Positions 1 through 7,589 of a DNA stretch of 9,632 nucleotides are shown in pieces; the stretch's first letter is position 1, and each line of letters opens with the position of its first letter. The notes below the pieces were generated by a model, which did not search any database, was not told the DNA's origin, and was given only the letters and a program-made list of their open reading frames with translations. Source of the DNA: Chloroflexota bacterium (lineage in GTDB: Bacteria; Chloroflexota; Dormibacteria; Dormibacterales; Dormibacteraceae); the NCBI GenBank assembly GCA_005888075.1, contig VBKD01000126.1:3562-13193 (forward strand), written 5' to 3'. A program made the translations under genes and the position numbers.

Positions 1-390
1 GATCGGGTGCGCGGAACCGATGTTGGTGCCTGGAGCCATGGCCAGCACATCGGCCGCCTGAGCGACAAACAGCCCCGCGGAGGCCGCCCTCGCGCCGCTC
101 GGATACACGTACGCAACGATCGGGACCTTGCTGTTGAGCAAGCTGGTCACGATGTCGTCCATCGAGGTCGAGATGCCGCCGGGCGTGTTGATGACGACCA
201 GCAGGGCGTTGGCGTGATCCGACTCAGCACGACTGACCGAGTTCTGGATGTAGGCGGCCATGATGGTGTTGATATCGCCATTCAGGTCAGCGCGCTCAAC
301 ATTTGGAGCCGCTGCGGAAGCACCGGAAGGAAAGAGCGCGAGGGCGGCAAAAAGCACGGTCGCCAGTCGTAAAGCACGCCACAGGCTCAT
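1..390 (-). CDS. nfeD: NfeD-family membrane-bound serine protease (ClpP class), N-terminal 130 residues, truncated by window edge
   Basis: The minus strand reads open from an ATG at 390 through base 1, so the C-terminal part lies outside the window. The N-terminus looks like a signal peptide: Arg5 and Arg8, a hydrophobic core around residues 9-20, and a likely cleavage after ASA (residue 26). After it comes a ClpP/SppA-like crotonase fold: GDINTIMAAYI (38-48), LLVVINTPGG (63-72), then PSGARAASAG (97-106) with Ser104 as the probable nucleophile, and MAPGTNIGSAHP (118-129), a hallmark of NfeD proteases. In the family this domain is followed by the catalytic Lys, membrane segments and an OB-fold NfeD domain, and the protein acts at the membrane, often beside a stomatin/SPFH partner; none of that can be seen here. 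The gene is divergent from the sigma-like gene. GGAAG touches the ATG, too close for a normal Shine-Dalgarno site, which fits a near-leaderless transcript. In-frame TTG codons at 414 and 426 are less likely starts. Confidence 0.9.
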   Translation of the reverse strand, partial: MSLWRALRLATVLFAALALFPSGASAAAPNVERADLNGDINTIMAAYIQNSVSRAESDHANALLVVINTPGGISTSMDDIVTSLLNSKVPIVAYVYPSGARAASAGLFVAQAADVLAMAPGTNIGSAHPI

Positions 391-402
391 CTTCCGAGTA
401 CG

Positions 403-432
403 GATATACGCCAACTCAATGGCCAATGTAAA
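403..432 (-). promoter_or_regulatory. Putative sigma-70-type promoter of the NfeD-family gene
   Basis: On the minus strand, TTTACA (plus 427-432, five of six matches to TTGACA) is followed after 18 bases by TATATC (plus 403-408, four of six matches to TATAAT). A start about 7 bases downstream would fall near 396, leaving only about 6 untranslated bases before the ATG at 390. Recognised by eye against the consensus only. Confidence 0.45.
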
Positions 433-464
433 ACGTGGAACATCGTGGGGAGGTGGCCCCATCC

Positions 465-508
465 CCCGGCCGCACGAGCGGCCGGGTACTTCCCCATAAA
501 TGGGGAAG
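465..508. repeat. Two adjacent perfect hairpins in the divergent intergenic region
   Basis: The first inverted repeat has a 9-bp all-GC-type stem, CCCGGCCGC (465-473) with GCGGCCGGG (478-486), around the loop ACGA. Two bases later the second has an 8-bp stem, CTTCCCCA (489-496) with TGGGGAAG (501-508), around the loop TAAA. A weaker 5-bp hairpin (TGGGG 446-450 with CCCCA 457-461) lies just upstream. They sit between the two divergent promoter-like elements, so they would be in neither 5' leader if those promoters are right. No T-run follows either stem on the plus strand. Possible roles are a cruciform or operator, or a block to read-through; the function is unknown. The rest of 391-586 shows no gene and no glycine riboswitch core. 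Confidence 0.75.
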
Positions 509-570
509 AGTTGCGCCGGAGGGGCCGACCCAGGAACTAGCGGTGGGAGAGGCACTTTCAGCCCCCCGCG

Positions 571-576
571 TAAAAT
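571..576 (+). promoter_or_regulatory. Putative -10 box of the sigma-like gene and gcv operon
   Basis: TAAAAT (five of six matches to TATAAT) stands out in a GC-rich stretch and ends 10 bases before the ATG at 587. A start 7 bases downstream would be the A at 583, giving a 4-base leader, so the transcript would be practically leaderless; no Shine-Dalgarno sequence precedes the ATG. I see no good -35 hexamer at the usual spacing (548-553 is AGAGGC). Confidence 0.4.
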
Positions 577-586
577 CGAACGAGCC

Positions 587-1207
587 ATGGAAGAGCGGGA
601 ACCCGATCACGCAGAGGACGCTGACGAGGCCGCCTACGCCGAACTTCGGCGCGAAGCCCAGTCGACCCCGCCCCTGAAGGCGGCCGAGCAGGAGAAGCTC
701 CTCAACCAGGCCTCTTTCGGCGACCGCGCGAGTCAGGACAGGGTGGTCGCCGCCAACCTCGCGATGGTGATCCGCCTCGCCGAGGCCCGCCACGACCAGG
801 GCCTACCGGTGCTCGAGCTGGTGCAGGAAGGTTCGTTGGGGCTGGTCGAAGCCGTGCGGTCTTTCTCGGAGCGCGGCGAGCCTGACTTCAACGCGTTTGC
901 CGAGCGAATGGTTGGCGCGCAAATGGACGCAGCCATCGACGCGGAAGCCGCGGCGGTCCGGGACGCGGAGCTGCTCGTGACCGCGGCCAGCGACTACGAG
1001 CGCACCGAGCTGCTGCTGCGCCGAGAGCTGCACCGCCCGGCGACCGAGACTGAGATCGCCGAAAAACTGGAGTGGACTGTCGACCGCACCCGATACGTGG
1101 CGCAGGTCGTCGCCGAAGCACGGCGGCGCCACGACGAAGAGCTGCTCGCTTTCATCGATCCCGAAGCCATCGACTTCGACGGCGAGCCGCCCGAACTTGA
1201 CGCTTAG
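587..1207 (+). CDS. Sigma-70-like protein with regions 1.2-3 but no region 4
   Basis: 206 residues from ATG 587. An in-frame upstream start at 500 was rejected because it would translate hairpin and promoter sequence with no family similarity. Residues 17-54 resemble sigma region 1.2/2.1, and NLAMVIRLAEAR (57-68) plus GLPVLELVQEGSLGLVEAV (72-90) closely match regions 2.1-2.2, which bind the beta-prime clamp helices of RNA polymerase. The next segment, FNAFAERMVGAQMDAAI (101-117), aligns with the promoter-melting region 2.3/2.4 (FSTYATWWIRQAI in housekeeping sigmas), but the Trp pair and Arg-Gln are replaced. Residues 141-180 (RELHRPATETEIAEKLEWTV) resemble the region 3 helices. The protein then ends in an acidic tail (10 Asp/Glu in the last 24 residues) where region 4 would be expected, and gcvT begins at once, so a frameshifted region 4 is unlikely. 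It heads the glycine cleavage cluster. It may bind core polymerase without acting as a classical promoter-recognising sigma; its function is unknown. Confidence 0.8.
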   Translation: MEEREPDHAEDADEAAYAELRREAQSTPPLKAAEQEKLLNQASFGDRASQDRVVAANLAMVIRLAEARHDQGLPVLELVQEGSLGLVEAVRSFSERGEPDFNAFAERMVGAQMDAAIDAEAAAVRDAELLVTAASDYERTELLLRRELHRPATETEIAEKLEWTVDRTRYVAQVVAEARRRHDEELLAFIDPEAIDFDGEPPELDA

Positions 1208-2321
1208 CGCCCTCAAGCGAACCCCGCTCTACGACCGGCACGTGGCCCTTGGTGGTCGCATGGTGGACTTCGGCGGCTGGGAGATGCCCCAGCAGTACAC
1301 CTCGATCCGCGACGAGCATCTCGCGGTCCGCAAATCGGCAGGGCTCTTCGACGTTTCGCACATGGGTCGATTCGAATTTGGCGGCGAGGGCGCCGAGGAT
1401 CATCTCCAGCGGCTGCTGACCAACGAGGTGGCGGCGCTCGCGCCGGGGCACGCGATCTACAGCCTGATGTGCAACGAGAAAGGCGGAATTCTCGACGACC
1501 TGGTGGTCTACCGAGAGGCCAAAGACCGCTTTTTGGTGGTGGTCAACGCCGCGAATCGCGACCAGGACGCGGCATGGATGCGATCTCACCTGCCGCCGAA
1601 CGCGACGTTCGACGACCGCTCGAGCGAGCTGTGCCTGCTGGCGCTGCAAGGACCGCACGCCTCAGAGCTCCTGCCCGACGGCTCGTCAGACACCGAGGAC
1701 ATCCCTTATTTCGGCTTCCACCCAGGCCAGGTCGCCGGCACGCGCGCCCTCATCTCTCGCACCGGGTACACGGGCGAGGATGGGTTTGAGCTGTTCGTCG
1801 ATTCCGCATCGGCCATCCATGTCTGGGACGCCATCCTCGACCACGGCAAATCGGCAGGGGTGCTGCCGTGCGGTCTCGGTGCCCGCGATGCGACTCGGCT
1901 CGAGGCGGCGTTGCGCCTCTACGGCAACGATATGGATGACACCGTCAATCCATATGAAGCGGGCCTCGGCTGGACGGTCAAGCTGGGCAAGGGCGAATTC
2001 GTCGGTCGCGAAGCGCTCGACCAGGTCAAGGCCGAAGGACCGCGGCGAACCCTCATCGGTCTCAAGACCGCGCCTGGCGATATACCTCGGCACGGAGCCG
2101 CCGTGATGGCGGCCGGAAAGCGAACCGGAACGGTGACCAGCGGCACGCATTCGTTTTTCCTCGGGCACCCCATCGCGCTCGCGATGGTGGAAGCCGCATC
2201 ATTTCGTGTCGGAGACAAGGCTGCGGTTGAGGTTCGCGGCCGCGAGGCGGCGGCCGAGGTGGTCAAGCTTCCGTTTTATCGCGGGTCGGCCCGATCGGCG
2301 GTCGCGCCGGCGAAGTCTTGA
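1197..2321 (+). CDS. gcvT: Aminomethyltransferase, glycine cleavage system T protein
   Basis: GcvT moves the aminomethyl carbon from lipoylated GcvH to tetrahydrofolate, giving 5,10-methylene-THF and ammonia. The 374-residue length is typical. Recognisable parts are LKRTPLYDRHVALGGRMVDF (6-25) followed by GGWEMPQQY, LFDVSHMGR, GGILDDLVVY (96-105; Asp100/Asp101 includes the counterpart of catalytic Asp101 of E. coli), ISRTGYTGEDGFEL, LGARDATRLEAALRLYGNDM, and the C-terminal domain with GTVTSGTHSFFLGHPIALAM. The start is TTG at 1197, just ahead of the conserved N-terminus; no ATG or GTG is available nearby. It overlaps the end of the sigma-like gene by 11 bases and has no clear Shine-Dalgarno site, so translation is probably coupled to that gene. 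It is followed after 33 bases by gcvH. Confidence 0.96.
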   Translation: MTLSALKRTPLYDRHVALGGRMVDFGGWEMPQQYTSIRDEHLAVRKSAGLFDVSHMGRFEFGGEGAEDHLQRLLTNEVAALAPGHAIYSLMCNEKGGILDDLVVYREAKDRFLVVVNAANRDQDAAWMRSHLPPNATFDDRSSELCLLALQGPHASELLPDGSSDTEDIPYFGFHPGQVAGTRALISRTGYTGEDGFELFVDSASAIHVWDAILDHGKSAGVLPCGLGARDATRLEAALRLYGNDMDDTVNPYEAGLGWTVKLGKGEFVGREALDQVKAEGPRRTLIGLKTAPGDIPRHGAAVMAAGKRTGTVTSGTHSFFLGHPIALAMVEAASFRVGDKAAVEVRGREAAAEVVKLPFYRGSARSAVAPAKS

Positions 2322-2354
2322 GCGGACGCCGTTTGGAGCGAGAAGGAGGACCGC

Positions 2355-2732
2355 ATGGCTGACCGTCGTTACACCAAAACCCACGAGTGGGTCACCGTCG
2401 ACGGCAAGACCGTGACCGTCGGCATCACCGACTTCGCCCAGGCGCAGCTCGGCGATGTCGTGTTTCTCGAGCTCCCGTCGACGGGTCGGAAGGTTGGGGC
2501 TGGCGAGAGCTTCGGTGTCGTGGAGTCGGTCAAGGCCGCCAGCGACCTCTACTCGCCCGTCAGCGGCCGCATCAACGAGGTCAACGAGAAGCTCGCGACC
2601 AAGCCTGAGCTCATCAACTCCGACCCATACGGCGAAGGCTGGATCCTCAAGCTCGAGCTGGAGGGGGACCTGCCCCAAGACCTGCTCGACGAATCCGAAT
2701 ACAAGAAGGTCACTGAAGCGGGGAGCCAATAG
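2355..2732 (+). CDS. gcvH: Glycine cleavage system H protein (lipoyl carrier)
   Basis: GcvH is the small carrier whose lipoyl-lysine arm takes the aminomethyl group from the P-protein to GcvT and is then reoxidised by dihydrolipoamide dehydrogenase. At 125 residues it has the usual family length. It starts with RYTKTHEWV, continues with VGITDFAQAQLGDVVFLELP, and carries the lipoylation site FGVVESVKAASDLYSPVSG, with Lys60 as the modified residue. NSDPYGEGWILKLEL follows near the C-terminus, as in the family. It has the clearest ribosome-binding site of the window: AAGGAGG at 2343-2349, five bases before the ATG, so it can be translated strongly and independently of gcvT. Its TAG stop directly touches the TTG start of gcvPA. 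Confidence 0.97.
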   Translation: MADRRYTKTHEWVTVDGKTVTVGITDFAQAQLGDVVFLELPSTGRKVGAGESFGVVESVKAASDLYSPVSGRINEVNEKLATKPELINSDPYGEGWILKLELEGDLPQDLLDESEYKKVTEAGSQ

Positions 2733-4021
2733 TTGCCCTACCTGGTCCATTCCCCCGAAGACCGCGCCGCGATGCTGGAAACAGTCGGCGTTCAATCGAT
2801 GGAAGACCTGCTCGTCGACATCCCGCGTTCGCTGCGCATGGAGTCGCTGGATCTGCCACGCGGGCTGTCTGAGCTCGAAACCATGGCAGAGATCTCGTCG
2901 CTCGCCGCCCGCAACCGGGTCTATCCAGACCGCCTGACGTTCCGCGGCGGCGGCGTGTATCGGAGGTTCATTCCCGCCGCCGTCGCGGCCGTGACCTCGA
3001 AGCCTGAGTTCTACACCGCCTACACGCCCTACCAGGCGGAGGCAAGCCAGGGGACCCTCCAGGCCATCTACGAGTTCCAGACCCTCATCGCGGAGCTCAC
3101 CGCCCTCGACGTCGCGAACGCGTCGCTGTACGACGGTGCGACCGCGGTCGCCGAAGCGGCGATGATGGCCCACGTCCACACGGGCCGCGACGAAGTGCTG
3201 GTGGCCGGCTACGTGCACCCGGAATACGTGGAGGTGCTCAGAACCTTCAGCGACGGCCGCGGGATCAAGGTGCGCACGGGGTCCGAACCGAGCCAGAAGA
3301 CCGCGGCGGTGATCTTTCAGCAGCCGGACTTCCTCGGCCTGCTCGTCGACGCCCGCGCCCTGACCGCCGCCGCTCACGATGCGGGCGCGCTGGCCATCGC
3401 GTGCGTCGACCCGATCAGCCTTGCCATCCTCGCCCCCCCGGGCGAGTACGGGGCAGACATCGCCGTCGGCGAGGGCCAGCAGCTCGGCCTGGCGGCCAGC
3501 TTCGGCGGTCCTCACGTCGGCTTCATCGCATGCCGCAAGGACCTGGTCCGAAAACTGCCCGGCCGGCTCATCGGCGCCGCGCACGACGCTCAGGGGCGCC
3601 GGGGCTTCGTCCTCGCGCTGGCCGCTCGCGAGCAGCACATCAGGAGGGAGAAGGCCACCTCCAACATCTGCACCAACCATTCGCTGTGTGCCCTGGCGGC
3701 GAGCGTGTACATGACCTACATGGGGCCGGAAGGGCTGCGGCAGGTGGCCGAGGTCAGCTTCAAGCGCGCTCACGCCCTCGCCGAGAGGTTGACCGCCCTT
3801 CCCGGTTGGGAGCTGGCCTTTCCCGAGGGGCAGTTCCTGAACGAATTTCCCGTGCGGGTTCCCAGGTCCCCGGCCGTGCTCCGCAAGCTCGCCCGCAAGG
3901 GCATCCTGGGCGGCCTCGACGTCCATCGATGGTTCCGCCAGCTCAAGGGCGTGCTGACCTTCACGTGCACCGAGGTGAACGACCCGCGAGCCCTGGACGA
4001 GCTGGTGGCGGCTCTGGAAGC

Positions 4022-4025
<4 letters not shown>
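2733..4025 (+). CDS. gcvPA: Glycine dehydrogenase (decarboxylating) subunit 1
   Basis: This is the alpha subunit of the two-subunit P-protein, which with GcvPB decarboxylates glycine and loads the aminomethyl group onto GcvH. It is 430 residues, close to the roughly 440-450 usual for the subunit, and corresponds to the N-terminal half of single-chain GcvP. Visible family features include YLVHSPEDRAAMLETVGV at the N-terminus, PEFYTAYTPYQAEASQGTLQ, LTALDVANASLYDGATAVAE, LGLAASFGGPHVGFIACRKD, and SNICTNHSLCALAASVYMTY. As expected for this subunit it lacks the PLP-binding lysine motif, which is in GcvPB. The TTG start at 2733 lies directly after the gcvH stop, with GGGGAG (2720-2725) seven bases upstream as its ribosome-binding site. 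Its TGA overlaps the gcvPB ATG in an ATGA, which fits equimolar, coupled synthesis of the two subunits. Confidence 0.96.
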
Positions 4026-5516
<1,491 letters not shown>

Positions 5517-5518
<2 letters not shown>

Positions 5519-5539
5519 GGCCCCTTCACAGGCCTTTTT
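5517..5539 (+). terminator. Rho-independent-type terminator of the gcv operon
   Basis: AAGGCC (5517-5522) pairs with GGCCTT (5531-5536) around an 8-base loop, and a run of five T (5535-5539) follows, two of them within the stem. The stem begins inside the gcvPB stop codon. It is short (6 bp) and the T-run is modest, so it may leak; it still marks a plausible end of the gcv transcript before gyrB. Confidence 0.6.
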
Positions 5540-5550
5540 CGAATTCGAAA
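5537..5550. promoter_or_regulatory. 14-bp perfect palindrome upstream of gyrB, possible operator
   Basis: TTTCGAATTCGAAA is identical to its reverse complement with no spacer. It begins in the T-run of the terminator and ends 5 bases before the TAGAAT box, so it covers the place where the -35 contacts of a gyrB promoter would lie. A dimeric repressor or activator site is possible. It does not match the CGAAC-N4-GTTCG LexA consensus of Gram-positive bacteria. Confidence 0.4.
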
Positions 5551-5555
5551 TCAGG

Positions 5556-5561
5556 TAGAAT
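5556..5561 (+). promoter_or_regulatory. Putative -10 box of the gyrB-plsX-fabF operon
   Basis: TAGAAT matches TATAAT at five of six positions. A transcript starting about 7 bases downstream would have a leader of roughly 60 bases before gyrB, ending with GGAGGG (5611-5616) as the ribosome-binding site. No convincing -35 hexamer is seen; at a 17-base spacing the sequence is CCTTTT. The remaining leader 5562-5610 shows no other clear structure. Confidence 0.4.
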
Positions 5562-5627
5562 TGAGGACCTGAACCTCTGCCCAGTTGACCCCCAAATGTT
5601 CTCCGCGCTGGGAGGGCCGAAACACCC

Positions 5628-7577
5628 GTGATGGCGGAACGAAAGCCGCTTCCGGAGCGTAATCGCAGGCCCCAACCCCTAGGTGCGGACGTGGCGTACA
5701 CCGCCGACCAGATCCAGGTCCTCGAGGGCCGGGAGCATGTCCGGCGGCGTCCCAGCATGTACATCGGGTCGACGAGCCTCACCGGCCTTCACCACCTGGT
5801 GTACGAGGTCGTGGACAACGCCGTCGACGAGGCCTTGGCCGGGTACGCCCGGAGGATCGTCGTCACCCTGTTCGCGGACGGCAGCTGCCAGGTCGAGGAC
5901 GACGGCCGCGGCATCCCGGTCGACATCCACAAAAAGGAAGGCCTTTCCGCCCTCGAGCTGGTGATGACCCGCCTCAACGCCGGCGGCAAGTTCGGCGGCG
6001 GCGGCTACAAGGTCTCCTCCGGCCTGCACGGTGTCGGCGTGTCTGCGGTCAACTTCCTCAGCGAGAAGCTGCAGGTCTGGGTGCACCTTGGAGGCAAGGT
6101 CTACCACCAGGAGTACGAGCGGGGGGTGCCCAAGTCCCAGGTCAAGCCGGTCGGCAAGACCGACCACACCGGCACGATCGTTCGGTTCTGGCCCGACCCC
6201 CAGATCTTCCCTGACACCAAGCTCGACCACGGGGTCATCGAGCACCGCCTGCGTGAGATGGCGTACCTCAACAAGCGCCTCGAGATCGCCCTCGCGGACG
6301 AGACCCTCGGGTACACGAGCACCTTTTACTTCGAGGGTGGCGTTGTCGCCTTCGTTCGGGCCCTGAATCGCGACAAGACCACCGTCAACGAGCCGCCTTT
6401 CTATGTCGACCGCGAGATCGAGGGCACCCAGGTCGAGATCGCGCTCCAGTACAACGAAACCTTCATCGAGAACGTGATCGCCTTCGCGAACACGATCCAC
6501 ACGACCGAGGGCGGCAGCCATCTGACCGGCTTCCGTTCCGCCCTGACCAACGTCCTCAACCGCTACGCGCGCAAGGCCGGCATCCTGAAAGAGCAGGACC
6601 CCAACCTCACCGGTGAGGACGTGCGTGAGGGACTGACCGCGGTGATCAGCGTCAAGGTGCTCGAGCCCCAGTTCGAGGGTCAGACCAAGGCCAAGCTCGG
6701 CAACGCCGAGGTCCAGGGTCATGTGTCCCTGGCGCTCACCGAAGGGATGACGCAGTACCTGGAGGAGAACCCATCCGAAGGGCGGCGCCTCATCGAGAAG
6801 TCGCTCACCGCGGCCCGCGCGCGGGAGGCCGCCCGCAAGGCGCGCGACCTCGTCCAGCGCAAGAGCCTCCTGGAGTCGAGCACTCTCCCGGGCAAGCTGG
6901 CCGACTGCTCAGAGCGCGACCCCGCGCTTTGCGAGCTCTACATCGTCGAGGGTGATTCCGCCGGCGGCACCGCCAAAGGCGGACGCGACCGGCGCACGCA
7001 GGCGATCCTGCCCCTCCGCGGCAAGATCCTCAACGTCGAAAAGGCTCGCCTCGACAAGGTGCTGACCTCGGACGAGATCCGAAACCTCATCACGGCGATG
7101 GGTGCCGGCGTCGGGGACAACTTCAACATCGAGAAGATCCGCTACCACCGCATCGTGTCCATGACCGACGCGGACGTCGACGGCAGCCACATCCGGACGC
7201 TGCTGCTGACCTTTTTCTTCCGCTACTTCCCCCAGGTGATCGAAAAGGGCTATCTGTACATGGCCCAGCCACCGCTCTTCAAGGTCTTCAAGGGCAAGCA
7301 GACCATCTGGTGCCACTCCGAGGGCGACCGCGACAAAGCGCTGCGCCAGCTGGGCAAAGGCGCCGAGTCCGCGCGGATGAAGGGTCTCGGTGAGATGAAC
7401 GCCGAAGAGCTGTGGCAGACCACGATGAACCCGCGGTCCCGCGTCCTGCTCCGGGTCACAGTGGAAGACGCGGCCGCGGTCAATGACACATTCGAGAAGC
7501 TCATGGGCCCCGACGTCGAGCCACGTAAGAAGTTCATCCAGGCGCACGCCAAGAGCGTCCGCAACCTAGACATCTAG
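5628..7577 (+). CDS. gyrB: DNA gyrase subunit B
   Basis: GyrB is the ATPase/Toprim subunit of DNA gyrase, which introduces negative supercoils together with GyrA. The 649 residues match the family. The GHKL ATPase domain shows YEVVDNAVDEALAG (catalytic Glu60, Mg-binding Asn64), DDGRGIPVDIH and GGKFGGGGYKVSSGLHGVG. The transducer domain has the QTK loop (352-354). The Toprim domain has YIVEGDSAGGTAKGGRDR (Glu441) and MTDADVDGSHIRTLLL (Asp514/516/518), and the tail ends KGLGEMNAEELWQTTMNP then VRNLDI, as in GyrB. A ParE identity is less likely but cannot be fully excluded without gyrA/parC context. The start is GTG 5628 or the next codon, ATG 5631; GGAGGG (5611-5616) is slightly nearer the GTG. 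About 22 poorly conserved residues precede the usual YTADQIQVLEGREHVRRRPS. The segment before KGLGEM reads SARM instead of the usual QRY-type sequence. Its usual neighbours dnaA, recF and gyrA are absent; plsX follows 12 bases later. Confidence 0.94.
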   Translation: MMAERKPLPERNRRPQPLGADVAYTADQIQVLEGREHVRRRPSMYIGSTSLTGLHHLVYEVVDNAVDEALAGYARRIVVTLFADGSCQVEDDGRGIPVDIHKKEGLSALELVMTRLNAGGKFGGGGYKVSSGLHGVGVSAVNFLSEKLQVWVHLGGKVYHQEYERGVPKSQVKPVGKTDHTGTIVRFWPDPQIFPDTKLDHGVIEHRLREMAYLNKRLEIALADETLGYTSTFYFEGGVVAFVRALNRDKTTVNEPPFYVDREIEGTQVEIALQYNETFIENVIAFANTIHTTEGGSHLTGFRSALTNVLNRYARKAGILKEQDPNLTGEDVREGLTAVISVKVLEPQFEGQTKAKLGNAEVQGHVSLALTEGMTQYLEENPSEGRRLIEKSLTAARAREAARKARDLVQRKSLLESSTLPGKLADCSERDPALCELYIVEGDSAGGTAKGGRDRRTQAILPLRGKILNVEKARLDKVLTSDEIRNLITAMGAGVGDNFNIEKIRYHRIVSMTDADVDGSHIRTLLLTFFFRYFPQVIEKGYLYMAQPPLFKVFKGKQTIWCHSEGDRDKALRQLGKGAESARMKGLGEMNAEELWQTTMNPRSRVLLRVTVEDAAAVNDTFEKLMGPDVEPRKKFIQAHAKSVRNLDI

Positions 7578-7589
7578 GTCGCACCGGCT

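Noticed and set aside
7..372. Plus-strand open frame of 121 codons at the left edge
   Set aside because: It is antisense to the NfeD protease, whose signal peptide and active-site motifs are clear on the minus strand.
530..570. Possible glycine riboswitch suggested by GGGAGAG upstream of the gcv cluster
   Set aside because: Only this short piece resembles the aptamer; the conserved internal loops and the second half are missing, and the segment lies upstream of the inferred transcription start.
500..586. 29-codon N-terminal extension of the sigma-like protein
   Set aside because: It would start in the second hairpin and translate through the TAAAAT box; the residues have no sigma similarity, and region 1.2-like sequence begins after ATG 587.
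1330..1859. 14-base direct repeat GCAAATCGGCAGGG at 1330-1343 and 1846-1859
   Set aside because: Both copies lie in frame inside gcvT and encode Lys-Ser-Ala-Gly in separate conserved parts of the protein, so a chance match in coding sequence is the simplest reading.
2199..3926. 575-codon open frame on the minus strand opposite gcvT-gcvH-gcvPA
   Set aside because: It is the antisense shadow of three well-recognised genes in high-GC DNA, where stop codons are rare in the mirrored frame; the translation shows no family motif.
3401..4021. Upstream extension of the gcvPB frame across the end of gcvPA
   Set aside because: The translated extension is Arg/Pro/Gly-rich without similarity to any family, and the conserved GcvPB N-terminus begins at 4022.
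5679..6722. 347-codon open frame on the minus strand inside gyrB
   Set aside because: It is antisense to the ATPase domain of gyrB, which has every catalytic motif; the opposite translation is low-complexity in Leu, Val, Asp and Gly, as expected of a shadow.
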